Source of the DNA: Thermogutta sp.
GTDB taxonomy: Bacteria > Planctomycetota > Planctomycetia > Pirellulales > Thermoguttaceae
DNA: 7,509 bases
NCBI GenBank assembly: GCA_012798155.1
Contig: JAAZNR010000925.1
Coordinates: forward strand, 1-7,509
Direction: 5' to 3'
In this document: piece by piece, positions 6,246 to 7,509 of the stretch
Numbering within the stretch: position 1 is the first letter of the stretch
Layout: each line of letters opens with the position of its first letter
Made by a program: the position numbers and the translations under genes
Notes under the pieces: generated by a model
Told to the model about the DNA's origin: nothing
Databases searched by the model: none
What the model saw: only the letters and a program-made list of their open reading frames with translations

Positions 6246-6412
6246 CACTGCCGGACAAGCCGGCGGTAGCACCCGTGCGGCCGGCGCTCGCGCGTCGTGC
6301 ATTGCGTTTTCGTTTTGCATCCGTTCCGTGAGCCACCAGCGTAAGCTGGTGGTGGAGGCGGTGCGTGAACGGGGCGTCTGGGGGCTTCGCTACGCTACGA
6401 CCCCAGCCACCC
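6246..6412 (-). repeat. Composite repeat C-B-A, right-hand copy
   Basis: Read on the minus strand: element C (6412-6375), hairpin B (6354-6327), element A (6277-6246). The order equals that of 2937-3122 on the plus strand, so the two composites are inverted with respect to each other, about 3.1 kb apart. Hairpin B here is CCACCAG (6333-6339), loop CGTAAG, CTGGTGG (6346-6352). Element A has GCCGG (6250-6254), ACAAG, CCGGC (6260-6264), then GGTAGCACCCGTGCGG. No gene is supported across this stretch. Confidence 0.75.
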
Positions 6413-6510
6413 CAATGTTTCCCCAGGCAGCCCGATGTTTCCCCAGGCAGCCCGATGTTTCCCCAGCCGCCCCGATATTCCCGCAGCCGCCCGGATGTCC
6501 CCCCAGCCAC
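6401..6510 (+). repeat. 20-bp tandem repeat array, about 5.5 units
   Basis: Units of CCCCAGGCAGCCCGATGTTT start at 6401, 6421, 6441, 6461 and 6481, with a partial unit from 6501. Units 2 and 3 are identical; the outer ones diverge (CCCCAGCCACCCCAATGTTT first, CCGCAGCCGCCCGGATGTCC fifth). The first 12 bases of unit 1 are also the outer end of element C, so array and element overlap. Several frames stay open on both strands because 20 is not a multiple of three and the unit lacks stops; none has a credible start or codon pattern. Confidence 0.9.
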
Positions 6511-6512
6511 CC

Positions 6513-6639
6513 GGGGCGATGGAAGGCCGCGCTTCCCTGCGGCCGAAATTGGACGACCTCACTCCCCTGTGTCCGAAATTGGAGGGCCGCGATCCCCTTT
6601 CTCCGGAATTGGAGGATCGCGATCCGTCGTGGCCGGGGT
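6513..6639 (+). repeat. 30-bp tandem repeat array, about 4 units
   Basis: Three clear units start at 6543, 6573 and 6603, each with CCG(A/G)AATTGGA, then a CGCGATCC-type middle in the last two. A degenerate unit precedes them at 6513-6542 (GGAAGGCCGCG). The array directly follows the 20-bp array and ends about 35 bp before the candidate promoter of the SHD1 gene. A lone related copy lies at 2810-2840. The period is a multiple of three, so a 10-residue peptide repeat (PKLEGRDPLS-like) is readable, but no supported start exists and other frames are open too. Confidence 0.8.
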
Positions 6640-6673
6640 CGACGCGAACGGCTGCCCAAATCGCTTGCGACGC

Positions 6674-6703
6674 TTGACTGTTCGGCCGGCAACGTGCGAC
6701 AAT
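6674..6703 (+). promoter_or_regulatory. Candidate promoter for the SHD1-domain gene
   Basis: TTGACT (5 of 6 matches to -35), an 18-bp spacer, then GACAAT (4 of 6 matches to -10). Transcription would start near 6710, giving a leader of about 120 nt. That leader contains two copies of TGCGATCGC (6719-6727, 6756-6764) and two of CTTCTACCC (6729-6737, 6798-6806), whose meaning is unknown. Confidence 0.5.
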
Positions 6704-6830
6704 GCGACCTGCGGCGAGTGCGATCGCCCTTCTACCCGATGCCCGACCAGACCGTTGCGATCGCGACCAAGGCGTTTCGGTTGCGTTGTGTTTTCCTCTT
6801 CTACCCTGCCGTAAGGCGAAGGAGGCTGCG

Positions 6831-7509
6831 ATGCGACGGACGACGGGTCGGCTTATCCTCGGTATTCTGGCGGTGTCGGCGGCCGTCTTCACGGCGACGC
6901 CCCGCGCGGCCGCTCAATCGGCGGATGATTTCCGCACATGGACGGATGCCTCGGGCCGTTTCAAGGTCGAGGCCAAGTTCTCGGCCCGCGAAGGCGACAC
7001 GGTCATCCTGGAGAAACGCGACGGCTCCAAGCTGCGGATCGCGCTCGACAAGCTGAGCGTGGCCGACCGAGAGGTCGTGCAACAGTTGCCGGAGGCGAAC
7101 CCCTTCGAGCCGGCTGAGCCGAGTCCCTTCGAGTCCATACCGGGGACGGGCGTGGCCGCGCCGCCGGCGGGGGGCGCCGCCGACATGATGAACTTCACCG
7201 TGGATTGGTCGCAAGTGCCGATGCTCTCCCTGCCGGGCGATGAAAGCTGGGAGTTCCGGCCCGGCGACGCGGCCGTGCCGACCGTCGCCGAGCGTACCGT
7301 GCCGCTCCCGCCCAAACGCGACTTCTTCGAGAAGGTCAACGGCGCGGCGATCAATCCGGCCGCCATGCAGGGAGTGGTGAGCTACGTTTTGGATCGACCG
7401 GGAGGGAAGGAAGCGAGTTCGCGCCTGGTCACGTGGGATATTCGGGCCGGGCGCGTGGTCGGGATGTTTTTGCGGCCCGGCAAATGGGCGGTGCTGGCCC
7501 TGGACGACG
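6831..7509 (+). CDS. Secreted SHD1-domain protein (3' end missing)
   Basis: The frame is open from ATG 6831 to the right edge, 226 codons without a stop. AAGGAGG at 6819-6825, 5 nt upstream, fixes the start. Residues 1-29 are a signal peptide (RRTTGR, hydrophobic LILGILAVSAAVF, then AAAQ). Residues about 34-86 (FRTWTDASGRFKVEAKF, VILEKRDGSKLRIALDKLS) match the SLA1 homology domain 1 pattern that is abundant in secreted planctomycete proteins. A Pro-rich linker with NPFEP and SPFES follows, then an unrecognised region (about 120-226) with short beta-rich segments. SHD1 is thought to be a small interaction or carbohydrate-related module in bacteria; the role of this protein is unknown. Presence of this domain is the main phylum clue in the window. 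Confidence 0.88.
   Translation, partial: MRRTTGRLILGILAVSAAVFTATPRAAAQSADDFRTWTDASGRFKVEAKFSAREGDTVILEKRDGSKLRIALDKLSVADREVVQQLPEANPFEPAEPSPFESIPGTGVAAPPAGGAADMMNFTVDWSQVPMLSLPGDESWEFRPGDAAVPTVAERTVPLPPKRDFFEKVNGAAINPAAMQGVVSYVLDRPGGKEASSRLVTWDIRAGRVVGMFLRPGKWAVLALDD

Noticed and set aside
6328..7056. 242-codon plus-strand frame through the tandem arrays into the SHD1 gene
   Set aside because: It overlaps the SHD1 gene in another frame and owes its length to stop-free repeats.

Overview
The window looks like a piece of a planctomycete chromosome (phylum Planctomycetota, probably a Pirellulales/Thermogutta-like lineage). That placement is an inference. It rests on a secreted protein with an SHD1 domain at the right edge, a large secreted glycoside hydrolase at the left edge, GC-rich protein-coding DNA, and long intergenic regions full of small palindromic repeats. 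No tRNA, rRNA, CRISPR array, transposase or phage gene was found.

Layout, left to right: (1) 1-2516, minus strand: a secreted GH127/DUF1680 beta-L-arabinofuranosidase-type enzyme, cut by the left edge a few residues before its probable end. (2) 2517-3217: about 700 bp without a gene, holding a tandem 8-mer, an array of 19- and 27-bp 'CTTTTGGTAC' repeats, a lone copy of a 30-bp unit, and a mosaic of short palindromic elements here called A, B and C. It ends in a hairpin-rich leader before the next gene. (3) 3218-3997, plus: a short-chain dehydrogenase/reductase with visibly lower GC than its flanks. (4) 4222-5298, plus: an exported alpha/beta hydrolase of dienelactone hydrolase/PAF-acetylhydrolase type. 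(5) 5390-6094, minus, convergent with the hydrolase: an iron superoxide dismutase behind a twin-arginine signal, with a second, well-formed internal start that would give a leaderless enzyme. (6) 6095-6830: about 740 bp without a gene, holding an apparent terminator/attenuator in the SOD leader, a second copy of the C-B-A composite repeat in opposite orientation, a 20-bp tandem array, a 30-bp tandem array and a probable promoter. (7) 6831-7509, plus: an SHD1-domain secreted protein, cut by the right edge.

The five genes do not form one pathway or operon. Three or four of the products carry export signals. The SDR and hydrolase share direction but are 224 bp apart, with a promoter-like sequence and an orphan Shine-Dalgarno between them.

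The most unusual content is non-coding. Two collinear copies of a composite palindromic element (C-B-A) lie in opposite orientation on either side of the SDR-hydrolase-SOD block. The B hairpin shows paired compensatory base changes between copies. A 20-bp tandem array begins inside the outer end of the right-hand C element and abuts a 30-bp array, and one divergent copy of the 30-bp unit sits near the left-hand composite. These are the best candidates for something undescribed, although element families of this kind may be widespread in planctomycete genomes.
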